Part shown: in pieces, positions 8,572 to 17,314 of the stretch | How positions within the stretch are numbered: position 1 is the first letter of the stretch | Layout of the letters: each line of letters begins with the position of its first letter | Assembly: GCF_019649055.1 (NCBI RefSeq) | Contig: NW_026570279.1 | Coordinates: 868,001-932,000 of the forward strand | DNA: 64,000 bases | Direction of reading: 5' to 3' | Origin: Paramacrobiotus metropolitanus | Lineage: Eukaryota; Tardigrada; Eutardigrada; Parachela; Macrobiotidae | Program-made: the position numbers and the translations under genes | Notes under the pieces: generated by a model | The model's input: the letters and a program-made list of their open reading frames with translations, nothing else | Databases searched by the model: none | Told to the model about the DNA's origin: nothing

Positions 8572-11500
8572 GACGACCTTTGTAACACAGGACGGAATGT
8601 ACCGGTTCAAAAGGATGCCATTTGGAGTTTGCAACGGACCAGCAACATTTCAATTGTGCATGGACAAGGTACTTTCGAAAGCGAAAAGAAAGGGATGCGT
8701 CTTCGGATACATTGATGACGTGATTTTCGCCGGAAAAACTTGGGAAATTTTCATGCAGAATTTGAGGAATGTCTTAATGAGTCTGGTTGAAGCGGGATTC
8801 ACGATTAAACCAACCAAGTGTGAATTCGGGATAAGACAAATGGGATTTCTGGGTCATATACTCAGCGAAGATGGAATTCGAATGGATCCGGAAAAGGTCA
8901 CCGCGGTCTCAGAATTCAAACGACCTCAAACAGAAAGGCAGTCAAGGTCATTCCTCGGACTGGCGAATTATTATCGCAAATTCATAATGGGATATGCACA
9001 GAAGACTTCCCACTTATATGAGTTGCTGAGACAAGACAAGCACGTGAAAAAGGACTGGACGAAGGTACATGAAGATGAATTCAACAGTTTGAAACAGTTG
9101 TTATGTGAAGGTCCAGTACTGGCAAAGTTTGACCCAACAAAACCGACCGTCATTGAATGCGACGCAAGTAAAGAAGGAATCGGAGCTGTATTGTCACAAG
9201 ACGGACATCCGATCGCGTACGCCAGTCGCGTCTTACATGGAGCGGAGAAAAATTACGGTGTGACGGAATGGGAATGTCTGGCAGTTGTGTTCGCTGTCAG
9301 GAAATTTAAGCCGTACATTGATTACGCAGAATTCACCGTAAGGACGGATCACCAGGCGCTGACCAACCTGCTAAGGTCAGAGACGAACAAAGTTGGAATG
9401 AACCCGCGTTTGACAAGATGGGCAATGGCACTACAAGGCCACCAGTTTAAAATTGAATATAAACCGGGGAAATATTGCGACAATGCGGACGCGTTATCAA
9501 GAGCGCCAATTGAAGGCCCGACGTGTCACGAAGAGGAATTTGATGAGATTCCAAACTTCGAGGATTACAAGAAGGAATTTGACACGAAGGAACCAGCTAT
9601 CGAAATTGGCCAGTTGTTTTTACAGATGGTGGAACAGAGAGATAAACGCTTAAAGGTCATTTCAGCTACGGCGAATGAGTCGGCTGAAATTGAAGCTAAT
9701 GTGAACCGTGTAAAAAGTTGGTTACCCACCGTTAGCGACTTAAAGGTCACCGGACTTGACGCGGAATCCAAGATGCAGAATGGAAAGGTTACGGAACTTG
9801 ACGAAGCAGCGGAGAATAGAGATGACCTTTGGGAAACGGACAAAGTTACACAAGCATTGAATGAGTGTCCGATTAAGTTGCTGAGATTCCCAAAACAGAC
9901 GAAAAAGAGGTATAAGCCGTTACCACGCTGTAAGGTCATCAGAGACTGGAACGAACTCAGTACAGCGACAGTCCGCATCGTTAACCTGCAAGGTGACGAA
10001 GAAGAAGTGGATGACTCGAACTTACAACTGCGAAACAAACAGTTGAAAGATCCCCATCTGGCCATGATTATAGATGAGTTGGAACATCTACCAGATGCGG
10101 AAACAAGATCGAAATTCGAAGTTCATTATCAGCTATGGAACGGCATATTATACCGAGTCAAGGATAAAAATGGCAAACTTGAAAGGTCATATGTCGTACC
10201 GTTGTCAATGCGAAGAGCGATAATCCACGCATTGCATGATGAGAAAGCAGCGGGTCATTTGGGATTTGAAAAGACATTGTCAGCAATAAGATTACGGTAT
10301 TATTGGGATCGAATGAGTACCGATGTGAAGAATTACATACTCGCGTGCCAAGGTTGCCAGTTCCGCAAGACACCAAGAAAATGCCCACCTGGAAAATTAC
10401 AAGAAATTAAAGTTGGACATCCGTTCTTCCGAGTGTACGCTGATCTGAAAGGACCGTTGTTACCGACGAAGAAACGTGGATACAAGTATATAGCGGTATT
10501 CATCGACCAACTGACGAAATATGTGATTGCGGTACCAATGAAAACGGCGACGGCTAAAGAATTCGCTAAAGTGTTCGTGAAGCACGTGATACTGGTACAC
10601 GGTGCACCGCACATCCTTCATACGGACCGCGGACGACACTTTACAGCAGAAGTACTGGCAAAGGTCACCAATGTGTTTAAAATTAAACACACATTTGGAA
10701 CGGCGTATCACCCAGAAGGTCAAGGCCAAGTGGAGAGACAGATGCAGACGATCGCCGATGGCCTGGCGCAATACCTGAAAGCGGGAAATGAGCGAAAGTT
10801 TAACAAGTACCTCCCATATGTCATTTCAGCGATGAACAGAGTTGTACACGCCACAACCGGATACTCGGCATATTATATGTTACACGGCAGAGAAATGACA
10901 ATGCCGGAAGATGTGGTTACGAAAACGAATATACCCGATGATTATGGGACTCCAGACGAATGGGTGGAGACTATGAAAAAGAACTTGACCTTTGCCGAAG
11001 AAGTGGCGAGATGTAATATCAAAGATGCTTATGAGAAAAACGCGGAAATTTACAACAAGAAGAAGTCGGAACCGAACTTCAAAGTGGGAGATTTTGTATT
11101 GATACGGTTACCAAAGGACACGAAACAAGGGAAGAAGGAAAATCAATCGGACTTTAAATCAAAATACGATAAAGTGTGGAAGATTCTCAGTTTCCCGCGA
11201 CCAAACGAAGCCGAGCTCATTAAGCAGAACCCGAAGAAGGAAGCAGACTTAAAGGTGGTTTCGATCGACCGGTTGAAACCATGGCACCCTCCATTACCAG
11301 ATGAGGAAAAGGTATCAGAGCGCACTCAAAAAGATTCGGAAAAATCTTTTTTCGAACCACCTCTGCTACCCGAAACGGGGAAAGCTAACGGAAACGAAGA
11401 CGAATCAGAGCGGAGTCCGAAAAATGACTCAGTCACACAAGAGAAGCCATTTTTCGAACCACCTCTGCTACCTGAAATGGGAGAAGGTCAAACGAACGGG

Positions 11501-11944
11501 TTAAACGGGGATAAACCGAGAAAGAAAAGAGGAAGAAAAAAGAAAGAGGATAAGGACTTTGTAACTGCGGTCACAATAAAGTTGAACGCAGAAGCTGGGA
11601 ATTTGGCAGAAAGGTCACCGGACGATCTTTCGAAACCGCGAACTGATGTCGACTTACCAGAGCGTAATTCAAAAAAGGATTTGCAACAACCCTTTTTCGA
11701 ACCACGCACTGCTACTGACAACGAAAGCGACCTCATAGAAAAGCGAAAAGAGGAAATCGAGGCGGTCAAATCGAGAGCTGAACAATTGGGCCGCGATATA
11801 GCGAAAGCAATTAATGACCGAAAGGTCAAGCAGAAGAAGAAGAAACCAACTCCTACGGAACTGCTAACCCAGAAAGGCGAACCTGAGGATGCAGCCGAAA
11901 AAGAACTTCTTGATCGGATAACTAAAGGACGCGGAAACAAATAA
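8447..11944 (+). CDS. pol: Element A reverse transcriptase - RNase H - integrase
   Basis: Real RT coding starts near 8513. RT palm YIDD is at 8708-8719, with FGVCNGPATFQ before and FLGLANYYRKF after. RNase H has ECDASKEGIGAVLSQ (about 9157) and RTDHQAL (about 9340). Integrase has an HHCC finger (ALHDEKAAGHLG ... CQGC, about 10220-10360) and DDE residues in VYADLKG (about 10434), HTDRGRHF (about 10620) and QGQVERQM (about 10724). The C-terminus (VWKILSFPRPNE, DRLKPW) resembles the GPY/F-type integrase tail. After that come three copies of the FFEPP repeat (11311-11716) and a Lys-rich tail ending LLDRITKGRG. No chromodomain. RT-RNase H-IN order places it in Ty3/Gypsy. Confidence 0.95.
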   Translation: MTTRCRTRMSCSTRAQATNITGKMDLQSGFWQIPMDPASINKTTFVTQDGMYRFKRMPFGVCNGPATFQLCMDKVLSKAKRKGCVFGYIDDVIFAGKTWEIFMQNLRNVLMSLVEAGFTIKPTKCEFGIRQMGFLGHILSEDGIRMDPEKVTAVSEFKRPQTERQSRSFLGLANYYRKFIMGYAQKTSHLYELLRQDKHVKKDWTKVHEDEFNSLKQLLCEGPVLAKFDPTKPTVIECDASKEGIGAVLSQDGHPIAYASRVLHGAEKNYGVTEWECLAVVFAVRKFKPYIDYAEFTVRTDHQALTNLLRSETNKVGMNPRLTRWAMALQGHQFKIEYKPGKYCDNADALSRAPIEGPTCHEEEFDEIPNFEDYKKEFDTKEPAIEIGQLFLQMVEQRDKRLKVISATANESAEIEANVNRVKSWLPTVSDLKVTGLDAESKMQNGKVTELDEAAENRDDLWETDKVTQALNECPIKLLRFPKQTKKRYKPLPRCKVIRDWNELSTATVRIVNLQGDEEEVDDSNLQLRNKQLKDPHLAMIIDELEHLPDAETRSKFEVHYQLWNGILYRVKDKNGKLERSYVVPLSMRRAIIHALHDEKAAGHLGFEKTLSAIRLRYYWDRMSTDVKNYILACQGCQFRKTPRKCPPGKLQEIKVGHPFFRVYADLKGPLLPTKKRGYKYIAVFIDQLTKYVIAVPMKTATAKEFAKVFVKHVILVHGAPHILHTDRGRHFTAEVLAKVTNVFKIKHTFGTAYHPEGQGQVERQMQTIADGLAQYLKAGNERKFNKYLPYVISAMNRVVHATTGYSAYYMLHGREMTMPEDVVTKTNIPDDYGTPDEWVETMKKNLTFAEEVARCNIKDAYEKNAEIYNKKKSEPNFKVGDFVLIRLPKDTKQGKKENQSDFKSKYDKVWKILSFPRPNEAELIKQNPKKEADLKVVSIDRLKPWHPPLPDEEKVSERTQKDSEKSFFEPPLLPETGKANGNEDESERSPKNDSVTQEKPFFEPPLLPEMGEGQTNGLNGDKPRKKRGRKKKEDKDFVTAVTIKLNAEAGNLAERSPDDLSKPRTDVDLPERNSKKDLQQPFFEPRTATDNESDLIEKRKEEIEAVKSRAEQLGRDIAKAINDRKVKQKKKKPTPTELLTQKGEPEDAAEKELLDRITKGRGNK

Positions 11945-12072
11945 CCCACATAAATATGATTAAGGAAATTATCGGCAATACAAATAGGAGTTGGGAAGGT
12001 GTAAAAGAAAGGTCATCACCGTGCAAAAGTTAATCAAAATTATTTCGTTATTACAGAAGGTAAGCTCAGTTA
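11945..12072 (+). promoter_or_regulatory. Pol-ORF3 spacer with conserved splice-acceptor-like site
   Basis: Short spacer with TTATTTCGTTATTACAG ending at 12056, followed at once by AAGGTAAGC. This is an acceptor-like sequence with a donor-like GTAAGC 4 nt on, 17 nt before the ORF3 ATG. Element B has the same arrangement (TTCATTCTTATAG then CAGGTAATA before ATG 36908). It suggests ORF3 is expressed from a spliced subgenomic mRNA (inference). Confidence 0.5.
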
Positions 12073-13224
12073 ATGGACAGATTGGAACGACAGAATTCAG
12101 ATAATTCGGATTCGGAAAGTATTGGAAACCCACTAAAGACATCGACACCAATAAGAATGGAAGGGGAATACGGTTACGACACCTCATACGGTGAAGGATC
12201 GACGTAGTCAGTGGGAACGGCTCAGAATGAACCCGGAACAGTTCAAGGTGGTTACTATGGCGGACCGGGGTACTACGCGTATCACGATCCAGGACAGCAG
12301 ACGAGTTACCAGGACACGGTTAACTGGGTGCACCACGGCTCACCTGCCGGAACCCAGTATTCGGGACAAGCAACGGGCGCCCCCTACCAGCCGTACCCGG
12401 GATCGTATACCCCACCGATGGGACCACCGCAGGTGATGATGGGACCGGCAAGAATGCTGATGCCGCCACCGCAACAGACCACACCGAGTCGATTTATGGG
12501 ACATGGTGGATTCAGCGGAACTCCACCACGATCACAAAGGTCATCTCCGATATTACCACCTTTTCCAGAGACGAGAGGTCTGTCATTATCGGACATAGGA
12601 ACGCCCCTCATGCGCACACCGCAGCAACTGGGAGCGCAGCGTCCCCATCGTAATTCGCCACACAGAGGAGGAAGGCGACCGAGAGGCATTCTACCGTCAC
12701 TGGGTCCAAACTTGGACGAGACTGGACCAGATGGTTTACGGCTTACGCCTCCAGGTGAACCTTCAATACACGCATACGCACCGAAGCTTCCTTTGGATTT
12801 GAGAGAGGACGACGCAAGCTTAAATATGATTCCGAATAAGGAGGACAAACTGACGGAAAACGACTTGGAAGCTATCCGAGAATTTAATCGGAAACGCCGC
12901 GAACTTTATAGAATTCGCATGCGAGTTGAAGACGAGCACGCATGGTACGGAAAGTTAATCAGCCTGGAAGCCGTTATTAAACCATGTCATATCGCCCTGA
13001 AGGAAAAGACAAAACTGATCGAAAAAGAGCGCAGGGAATACGCGATAAAAGTTGCGTCGATGTGGCAATACCACCCGTCGCTAAATGGTAGGCCATGGCC
13101 TTCGATCGTCGAAAAGATCCTTAGGTATCTTAAAGTGTTCCCGGAAACAAGACAGATGCATCCTACCAGCGTCGCGGACCATCTAAACCCAGAGCTGAAA
13201 AAGATGCCCCGGTTGATGAAATGA
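12073..13224 (+). CDS. Element A ORF3 N-terminal part (in-frame TAG)
   Basis: Starts at ATG 12073 with RQNSDNSDSESIGNP, matching B ORF3. TAG at 12205-12207 interrupts the frame, which then continues open to 13224. The protein is rich in Pro, Gly, Tyr, Gln and Met (PPMGPPQVMMGP), then has a conserved charged helix-forming section (DLEAIREFNRKRRELYRIRMRVEDEHAWYG overall, about 12865-12950). No known domain recognised. Near 13200 the frame is lost relative to B; the correct continuation is in the next entry. Confidence 0.65.
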
Positions 13225-14210
13225 CGGACGAGGACCTTTTGGCCACAAAGCAGAAGATTGATGCCGTATTAACGGAACGAGCAGAAAGGTCACGGGCCAG
13301 CTCGGTTGCAGGATCAGGACGTGGACGTACTAGTTCGGTCACAGAACCATCCAGTGGCACCACGAAGAGTGGAAAAAGAGTGAGATCACCGACGACAAGC
13401 CCAAAAGAAACTGATAAGAAAGGGCAGCGAACAAAGAAGCCCACAGAAAGCAAAGCAACACCAGCTGAGCCGGCAAAGCCACAAGCCCCGATTCCAGTGG
13501 GTAGAAAGAGTGTACCACCCACGCCGAAAGGAACGGAAGGTCAGATTCGATTCCCGAAGTGCAGAAGTTTTACGGCCAAATACACTGGGACAGACCATAA
13601 AGAACGAAAGGTCACCGCGCGTATTGTTGATAGGAAAACGAATAAAGAAATCGACTCTTATAATCCTCTTGCGGATAAGTCAGTCAAGGATGCCATTGGG
13701 GAACAGTCAAAAATGTTAGTCAATGAGGCGTTACAGCTTATTCCCCCAGAGGAACGTCACAATCCAAGAGTTCTCATTCAGATGCTGAAGCATGTGGTAT
13801 CTAAAGTCGCGATCGAAGAAGATGCATGGATCCGTATCAAAGTGGGCACAAATGGCGACCACCTGGCATACACGTATACAACGGACGGCAAATTGTTGGC
13901 CAAGGAGAGAATTCGCGCAAAGCCGACGGCGAATCCTGACCCGAAAAAACGATCGTCAGATGATTATGAGACGGTCCCGAGATATACAGATGCGGCAAGT
14001 AGAAAGGTCACCCTCCGAATTTTCGCCGGCAATGGAGAAGTTGTGGAGACCATAACCGCAGTGATTGTTGACCCAATAACCGGTGACCCGATCCCACACG
14101 CTCCATGGGACGTATCAGAAGAAAGCGCCCAAAACGCGAACCAGGTGGCCCTTGATCAATTATACCGGAAAGTGACCGCACAGATGCCGTGGTTCAAGCG
14201 AGTACACTGA
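13221..14210 (+). CDS. Element A ORF3 middle part (conserved core)
   Basis: Aligns with the middle of the single 1192-codon B ORF3. Opens with EMTDEDLLATKQKIDAVL, then a Ser/Thr/Lys/Pro-rich linker. A globular-looking conserved core of about 210 residues follows (FTAKYTGTDHKERKVTARI; DHLAYTYTTDGKLLAKER; RKVTLRIFAGNGE). The alternating beta-like pattern and repeated 'TDG(K/E)(L/M)LA' suggest a two-repeat beta fold. I do not recognise the family. Confidence 0.65.
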   Translation: MTDEDLLATKQKIDAVLTERAERSRASSVAGSGRGRTSSVTEPSSGTTKSGKRVRSPTTSPKETDKKGQRTKKPTESKATPAEPAKPQAPIPVGRKSVPPTPKGTEGQIRFPKCRSFTAKYTGTDHKERKVTARIVDRKTNKEIDSYNPLADKSVKDAIGEQSKMLVNEALQLIPPEERHNPRVLIQMLKHVVSKVAIEEDAWIRIKVGTNGDHLAYTYTTDGKLLAKERIRAKPTANPDPKKRSSDDYETVPRYTDAASRKVTLRIFAGNGEVVETITAVIVDPITGDPIPHAPWDVSEESAQNANQVALDQLYRKVTAQMPWFKRVH

Positions 14211-14677
14211 TCAGTATAATGCGGTATCGAGCAGAAAAAGACGAAGCACACTACCGGCTAACGAGACGAATGGAAGATGGAGCATATAAGACGACGTTTT
14301 ATGATGCAAAGAATGAACCCTTGTGGGAGATCGTCTCAAAGGGACAGACGAAAGAAACACCACACTTGGAAATTCAGGACAAACAGCCCCCGGCACAGGA
14401 AGGTGGAGCCGGAGAAATGGAAGAGACCTCAGTCACAGGAGTCGAAGAAACTGGAGGCGCCAGACGTTCGTTGCAAAGAGTACTCGAGATTGCTCAAGGA
14501 AGCCAGGATCACCTTCAGTGTGACGAACCAAACTGTGCCCATTGCAACCCACCTGGTGACGCTGAACCAGAGTCGGAAGATGAGAACTCAGTTGAAGATG
14601 AAGAAGACTCAGATGAGGAAATGGTGGACAAACACAAAAAAGCCCTCAAAAGAGGCGACACCGAGAAAAGCGCCTAA
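14189..14677 (+). CDS. Element A ORF3 part with conserved Cys cluster
   Basis: Matches B ORF3 around its residues 790-950. It contains RRSLQRVLEIA and the Cys cluster CDEPNCAHCNPP (B: CNDVNCDRCHPP), spacing C-x4-C-x2-C, possibly metal-binding. An acidic Glu/Asp run follows. A frame change from the previous segment lies at about 14190-14210. Confidence 0.55.
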   Translation: MVQASTLISIMRYRAEKDEAHYRLTRRMEDGAYKTTFYDAKNEPLWEIVSKGQTKETPHLEIQDKQPPAQEGGAGEMEETSVTGVEETGGARRSLQRVLEIAQGSQDHLQCDEPNCAHCNPPGDAEPESEDENSVEDEEDSDEEMVDKHKKALKRGDTEKSA

Positions 14678-15047
14678 GTTGGAAGAAGCTATGAACCGTG
14701 AGAAGCCTAAGAAAGGGGACTTCCTAAAGAAACGAAGGGAAGCAGAAGAGAGGAAGAAAAAGAGCGGTGATGAAAGCGAGAGCACAAGCACCGAGAAAAA
14801 GAAGACGGAGGGGAAGAAGAAAGAAAAACCGTCATCTCATGATGTTGAAATACTGGACGAATCAGTTGGCGAAGTTGAAGAAAGATCATCGACACCTACA
14901 ACCTCAAAGAAAGTCATCCAATCAGCTACATCAAAAGCAAAGGTCACTGAGCCTGAGTCGCCAAAACCCAAAGCAAAGGTCATAGCAGTGAAACAGGTTG
15001 TCCCCATTGTCATTTCGGCATCCACGCCGAAAAGGGCGCAGGGATAA
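14640..15047 (+). CDS. Element A ORF3 Lys/Glu-rich tail segment
   Basis: Readable in the frame 14277-15047, but similarity to B starts only near 14640. Lys/Glu/Ser-rich, disordered-looking, with KKVIQSATS and an SDE-type acidic patch (EILDESVGEVEE) shared with B (EVLEIDESL). Frame broken again near 15030. Confidence 0.45.
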   Translation, partial: KPSKEATPRKAPKLEEAMNREKPKKGDFLKKRREAEERKKKSGDESESTSTEKKKTEGKKKEKPSSHDVEILDESVGEVEERSSTPTTSKKVIQSATSKAKVTEPESPKPKAKVIAVKQVVPIVISASTPKRAQG

Positions 15048-15192
15048 ACAGACTCGGGAAAAAGCAAAGCGCGAGACGTCCCGTGAGTCAGAGGCATCGG
15101 AAGTGAGCCTTCCAAGCACTTCGACGGTTAGCGCGAGGTCACATACGCATTCGAAAACGCACGGTCCAGGACCACAGAACCAAGAAGCCTAG
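14998..15192 (+). CDS. Element A ORF3 C-terminal end
   Basis: Useful coding begins near 15045 with KAKRETSRESEASEVSLPSTST, matching B KGKRETSRESTASEASRPSTST; the earlier codons are out of frame. It ends at TAG 15190-15192. The ORF4 frame is the -1 frame relative to this one, the same relation as in B. Confidence 0.45.
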   Translation: MSPLSFRHPRRKGRRDKQTREKAKRETSRESEASEVSLPSTSTVSARSHTHSKTHGPGPQNQEA

Positions 15193-15200
15193 CCGAGGCT

Positions 15201-16961
15201 TTGGATAAAGGGAAAAAAGCAAAGAGCGAACCCGTTAAGACCAAAGGAAAGGGCAAGGCAGCCACAAAAATCGATGCATTGGCGATGATTAATTATACTG
15301 AACCAGATGGAGAGAGCGAGTTGGACTTCACCTCGGATGAAGAATTTGATGCTCCCGACAACGATAATTTGACCACCGTCGATGAAATCATCAATGCGTA
15401 TAACGGAGCGGAGAAAAATTTCACACGAATAAGGACAGCATCAGTGACATCGAAATTTAAGGCGGGCCTGAAGACATACTTGAAGAAACAGCGTCGTAGC
15501 TTCACTAAACGAAAGTTCGACGTCGTATTGGAATTTGCGCGGAACGCAGGGAAACTTATCCAGAAGCACCCGAGTTTTTCGTATGAGGCTAAGTTGTTCA
15601 GACCAGCCAGCTCGGATAAAGCGCTGACAACTCCGAATGAACCGGTCCCAATGCGGGTAGAAAGGGCAATCGCAGGAATGACAAGCCCGTTAGGGTCAAC
15701 AAGTCACCGGATCAGCCAATACATTAACGCAGTTTGGAACGATGGAAATGGAATGATAAAGGAACTCGACGTGGCAACTGAGCGTGTATTGCCAAGAATG
15801 ATAAAACAGAACGTCCTTGCCACGACAAACGCACATAAAGGACACCCGATCCGATACACGAGAGTTGGTCTAATACCACCGGAAAGACAGATCCACTGTA
15901 ATATGTCCGACAGTCAGGATATGGAAAAGGTCACAGTTTCATCGAAGACAAAAGGCCCAATGGATTCGGAATCGGAAAGCGACGACGACGCTACTATAAC
16001 GGCTCCTTCTGGACTTACGACAGAAAAAGACGAACAGTCGAAAGGTCAAGACACATCGGGAACTGTCGCAGAAGTCCTACCGAAAGGTCACGAGACTTCG
16101 GACAAGCAGGAGAAAGAAAAGGTCATGCTCCCCATGGAAAAGGCAGCAGCAGAGGCGGAAGCAGCGGCAGCCTCTGCGCGACAAGTGTTTCAGAAATCAC
16201 TGTTCACGCCATTAAAGGAGGTTTTTGAAAAAGAGCGATCGAAATCGGCAAGCGAAGTGGGAGGTCACGAGACTACGCCACAAGAGGAAAAGAAAACAGT
16301 TGAACCGAAATCGGCGGGGTCATCATCAGGATCACTGGCAAAGCTGAGGATCGACGAGACAGCGACGGCTGACCCAACGGACTCGACATCCTCCCAGAAA
16401 AGTAGCGGTACACCGGCAAAGGAGGCTACAGATTACATGTTAGGGCCGGCATTGGACGTGAATAATCGTACATGGAACGAAGTCCAGAACGCGCTCCAGA
16501 TCATCCGAGAAAAAGAGATGCTTGGTACAGATCTGAAGAGACAAGTGGCAATAAATTCAAACGGAAGGTCGTCACTTAACATGACTGAACGAGTCTTGAA
16601 ACGAGCTTATAAGGAAGGAAAGTTGGGATGTAAATATAACAAGGACAACAAAGTCGTCTACTACCTTCCGAAACAGGGCACGGAACGAACGCCCAGACTG
16701 AAAATGGAACTGGAGGCCTGGAAGATAGCCATCACAGATGTGGCTCTGGACGCCATTGGCGGCACTAAGGGGGCGTCATGGAGCGACCTTTCGAATTTCA
16801 TGGCCGTTCACTATGAATTGGGAGAGCTGAATATTGAAAGCGATAAAGAGTGGATTAAGAATGCCGTCGAAGCCTTGATCGCAGACGAAGTGCTTCATCT
16901 TAACCCAGATGGTCGAATTGACTTCAAGCCGTATAAACCACCGGCGAAGGAATCCGAGTAA
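15201..16961 (+). CDS. Element A ORF4: linker-histone/winged-helix-like nuclear protein
   Basis: 586 codons, open from about 15170, with no ATG before about 15286; possibly expressed by -1 frameshift from ORF3. The N-terminus is Lys-rich (KGKKAKSEPVKTKGKGK). Three segments look like winged-helix/H15 folds. One is SPLGSTSHRISQYI followed by VLPRMIKQNVLATT with a KGHPIRYTRVG wing (about 15680-15870). A second is LKRAYKEGKLG with a VVYYLP wing (about 16600-16670). The third is GASWSDLSNFM with IKNAVEALIADEVL and GRIDFKPYK (about 16770-16935). The middle is acidic and low-complexity with GHE(T/S) repeats set by AAAGGTCA motifs. Proposed: DNA- or chromatin-binding accessory protein. Fold assignment is from pattern only. 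Confidence 0.7.
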   Translation: MDKGKKAKSEPVKTKGKGKAATKIDALAMINYTEPDGESELDFTSDEEFDAPDNDNLTTVDEIINAYNGAEKNFTRIRTASVTSKFKAGLKTYLKKQRRSFTKRKFDVVLEFARNAGKLIQKHPSFSYEAKLFRPASSDKALTTPNEPVPMRVERAIAGMTSPLGSTSHRISQYINAVWNDGNGMIKELDVATERVLPRMIKQNVLATTNAHKGHPIRYTRVGLIPPERQIHCNMSDSQDMEKVTVSSKTKGPMDSESESDDDATITAPSGLTTEKDEQSKGQDTSGTVAEVLPKGHETSDKQEKEKVMLPMEKAAAEAEAAAASARQVFQKSLFTPLKEVFEKERSKSASEVGGHETTPQEEKKTVEPKSAGSSSGSLAKLRIDETATADPTDSTSSQKSSGTPAKEATDYMLGPALDVNNRTWNEVQNALQIIREKEMLGTDLKRQVAINSNGRSSLNMTERVLKRAYKEGKLGCKYNKDNKVVYYLPKQGTERTPRLKMELEAWKIAITDVALDAIGGTKGASWSDLSNFMAVHYELGELNIESDKEWIKNAVEALIADEVLHLNPDGRIDFKPYKPPAKESE

Positions 16962-17314
16962 ACGGGATGAGTGTAATATGCAGTGAGTAATGAACCCTGC
17001 ATATTACAGAAAAAGCATAAAACAATACAAAACGAAAGAGAAAGCGTTACGGGAAATGGGAACAGGAAAAGTTTAACTTGAACAGCGATTAGACTAATAG
17101 AAAAGGTCACAGTAGTCAAAGAGCGCTGATAACGTGAGAAAGGTCACCACGTTACAGTGATAGAAAGGGCAGCAGGAGCTAGGAAAGTCTCAGCTCAGTA
17201 ACGGAATAGGCGTAAAAATGATAGAAAAGCCTTGATACGGATAGGAATGGAAAGATTGACGTGGAAAAGGTTACTATGATGGATTGTTTTATAATTGCAG
17301 ATTGAAGCGGAAAA
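16962..17314 (+). promoter_or_regulatory. ORF4-ORF5 spacer with conserved hairpins and acceptor-like site
   Basis: Contains an 11-bp hairpin GTAATATGCAG/CTGCATATTAC (16973-17007). B has GTGATGTGCGG/CCGCATATCAC at the same place, different bases but still paired. A second hairpin AACGTG/CACGTT (17131-17153) has AAAGGTCAC in its loop; B has ACATGG/CCATGT around the same loop. A third is GAGCT/AGCTC near 17178. TTTTATAATTGCAG ends at 17300, 14 nt before the ORF5 ATG, and B has TTAACATTGCAG there: a likely splice acceptor. Confidence 0.65.

Noticed and set aside
11311-11370. A tRNA gene
   Set aside because: Only acceptor-like arms and a T-loop-like piece. No D arm, anticodon arm or A/B box order, and it is coding in frame.
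10980-11944. Chromodomain at the integrase C-terminus
   Set aside because: Tail is Lys-rich with FFEPP repeats. No aromatic cage pattern seen.
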